A program made the position numbers and the translations under genes. The notes below the pieces were generated by a model. It was not told the origin of the DNA and did not search any database. It worked only from the letters and a program-made list of their open reading frames with translations. 64,000 bases of DNA from Tretioscincus oriximinensis (taxonomy: Eukaryota; Chordata; Lepidosauria; Squamata; Gymnophthalmidae), in assembly GCA_022410635.1 (NCBI GenBank), contig JAJVDF010000212.1, positions 1,441,330 to 1,505,329 of the forward strand, given 5' to 3'. This document shows positions 63,109 to 64,000 of this stretch, one piece after another (within the stretch, counting starts at the first letter, position 1; each line of letters opens with the position of its first letter).

Positions 63109-63336
63109 TATTAAAGGAAGTCCAGCAAAGGAGCTAGCAGCACTTTGAGACTAACTTGAGAAAAGTGGTTGGCAGAAGCTTTCGTAGACAGGTCGACTTC
63201 TTCAGACCTTCTTTCGTAGACCTGTCTACGGAAGCTTCTGCCAACCACTTTTCTCAAGTTAGTCTCAAAGTGCTGCTAGCTCCCTTGCTGGACTTTCTGC
63301 TAGACTAACACGGCTATTTCTCTAATATTAAAGGAA
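63109..63336. mobile_element. Fold-back element, family D, copy 3 with 11 bp target duplication
   Basis: tattaaaggaa occurs at 63109-63119 and 63326-63336. The element starts tccagcaaaggagctagcag and ends acacggctatttctct, a few bases shorter at the 3' end than copies 1 and 2. Centre near 63205-63220 is altered (gaccttctttcgtagacctg). Confidence 0.8.
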
Positions 63337-63717
63337 ATGAACTCTGAGTGCACATTGGAAATGCCGACGCTGCGGCTCCAATGCGTTAGGCAGGATCCCC
63401 AGGACAAGACCTTGAGGCTGCAAAAGATTGAAAACGAAAAGAAAAAGGGTAAGACGGAGCTACCGACATAAGGAGCCATGAAGAGCTGGACGCAAATGAC
63501 AGAGCGGCTGCCAGGGAAGAGAAAGCCTGAACTAGGACAGAACTGGACACCACAAGAATCCAGGCCCTGCTTGGAGAGGCAATGTGATGAAGCAAGGACT
63601 GTGTTTTTGTGTCTTTACGTTTGAGAATGGGATCCTGCTGAGTGTGCTTGTTGCCATTATGAATTTAGATAAGCCAGTCTGTCTTAAGGTTAATTCTAGT
63701 TAGTCTTGGTTAATAGA

Positions 63718-63931
63718 CAGGGTGCTTCCAAAAAATGTATACACACTTTGAACTTCCATACGATGTACAGAATCAGCGGTGACTCGTACTCATTGGTTAT
63801 TTACGTTTTATTTACACTGGAACTTTAAAGCTTTCTAATTTCCTGAAATTTTAACTTTGTAGAACAGTAGAACAGTAAATAAATTTTCTATGGAAGTTCA
63901 CAGGGTGTATACATGTTTTGGAAGCAGCCTG
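63718..63931. mobile_element. Mariner-like non-autonomous element
   Basis: The ends cagggtgcttccaaaaaatg and gttttggaagcagcctg form about 40 bp imperfect inverted repeats continuing through gtatacac and aacttccata. The right side is followed by TA; the left TA seems mutated to GA. No transposase. Confidence 0.6.
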
Positions 63932-63937
63932 TAGTTT

Positions 63938-64000
63938 GCCTTTAAGTGGGGTCTCCTGTCCCCACTGAGCCTTCTTCTTGGCTATATCTCAGAATAGGAA
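63938..64000 (+). repeat. Hairpin repeat family C, cut by window edge
   Basis: ggtctcctgtccccactgag, ccttcttcttggctatatct and cagaataggaa resemble the arm of the 41.65 kb repeat. The rest lies outside. Confidence 0.4.

Overview
This is a 64 kb piece of vertebrate nuclear DNA, most likely from a squamate reptile (lizard, gecko or snake). It has sparse small exons in large AT-rich introns, CR1 and L2-type LINE tails, an L1 remnant, Sauria-type tRNA SINEs and several fold-back or MITE-like elements. About three dozen isolated single-base n calls are scattered through it, mostly in the first 24 kb. Nothing looks prokaryotic: no operons, CRISPR or rRNA were seen.

Two protein-coding genes could be reconstructed exon by exon, with every splice phase agreeing. 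On the + strand, 12 exons from 1392 to 25594 encode the C-terminal 526 residues of a lamin-tail-domain protein, called LMNTD2 (the first exons lie left of the window). On the - strand, 11 coding exons from 58229 down to 30325 encode a complete 607-residue leucine-rich-repeat protein, called LRRC56, the ODA8-type outer dynein arm assembly factor of motile cilia. The genes converge tail to tail with about 4.7 kb between the stop codons. In human 11p15.5 the order is HRAS, LRRC56, LMNTD2, RASSF7, with LRRC56 and LMNTD2 also convergent, so gene content, order and orientation support both names.

Right of LRRC56, 62.44-62.83 kb is a CpG-rich island with GC boxes and a perfect RFX X-box. This is the expected LRRC56 promoter and, by synteny, probably a shared bidirectional promoter with HRAS, whose coding exons would lie beyond the right edge. 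No RAS coding sequence is visible in the window.

The rest is intron and intergenic DNA filled with repeats. In LRRC56 intron 1 a nearly intact 3 kb L2-type LINE on the - strand sits inside an older + strand copy of the same family, with a 5 bp target duplication. A tRNA-Lys-headed SINE sits inside an opposite-strand copy of its own family at 58.4-58.9 kb. Three fold-back elements (49.1, 61.3 and 63.1 kb) have identical termini and 11-13 bp target-site duplications, and two of them keep an intact hammerhead-ribozyme-like core. A 600 bp element at 22.8-23.4 kb has long inverted arms and a 14 bp direct repeat. TA-flanked MITEs occur at 0.69, 9.48, 10.68, 40.1 and possibly 63.7 kb. The fold-back families with retroposon-style duplications, possibly related to Penelope-like elements, are the best candidates for something undescribed.
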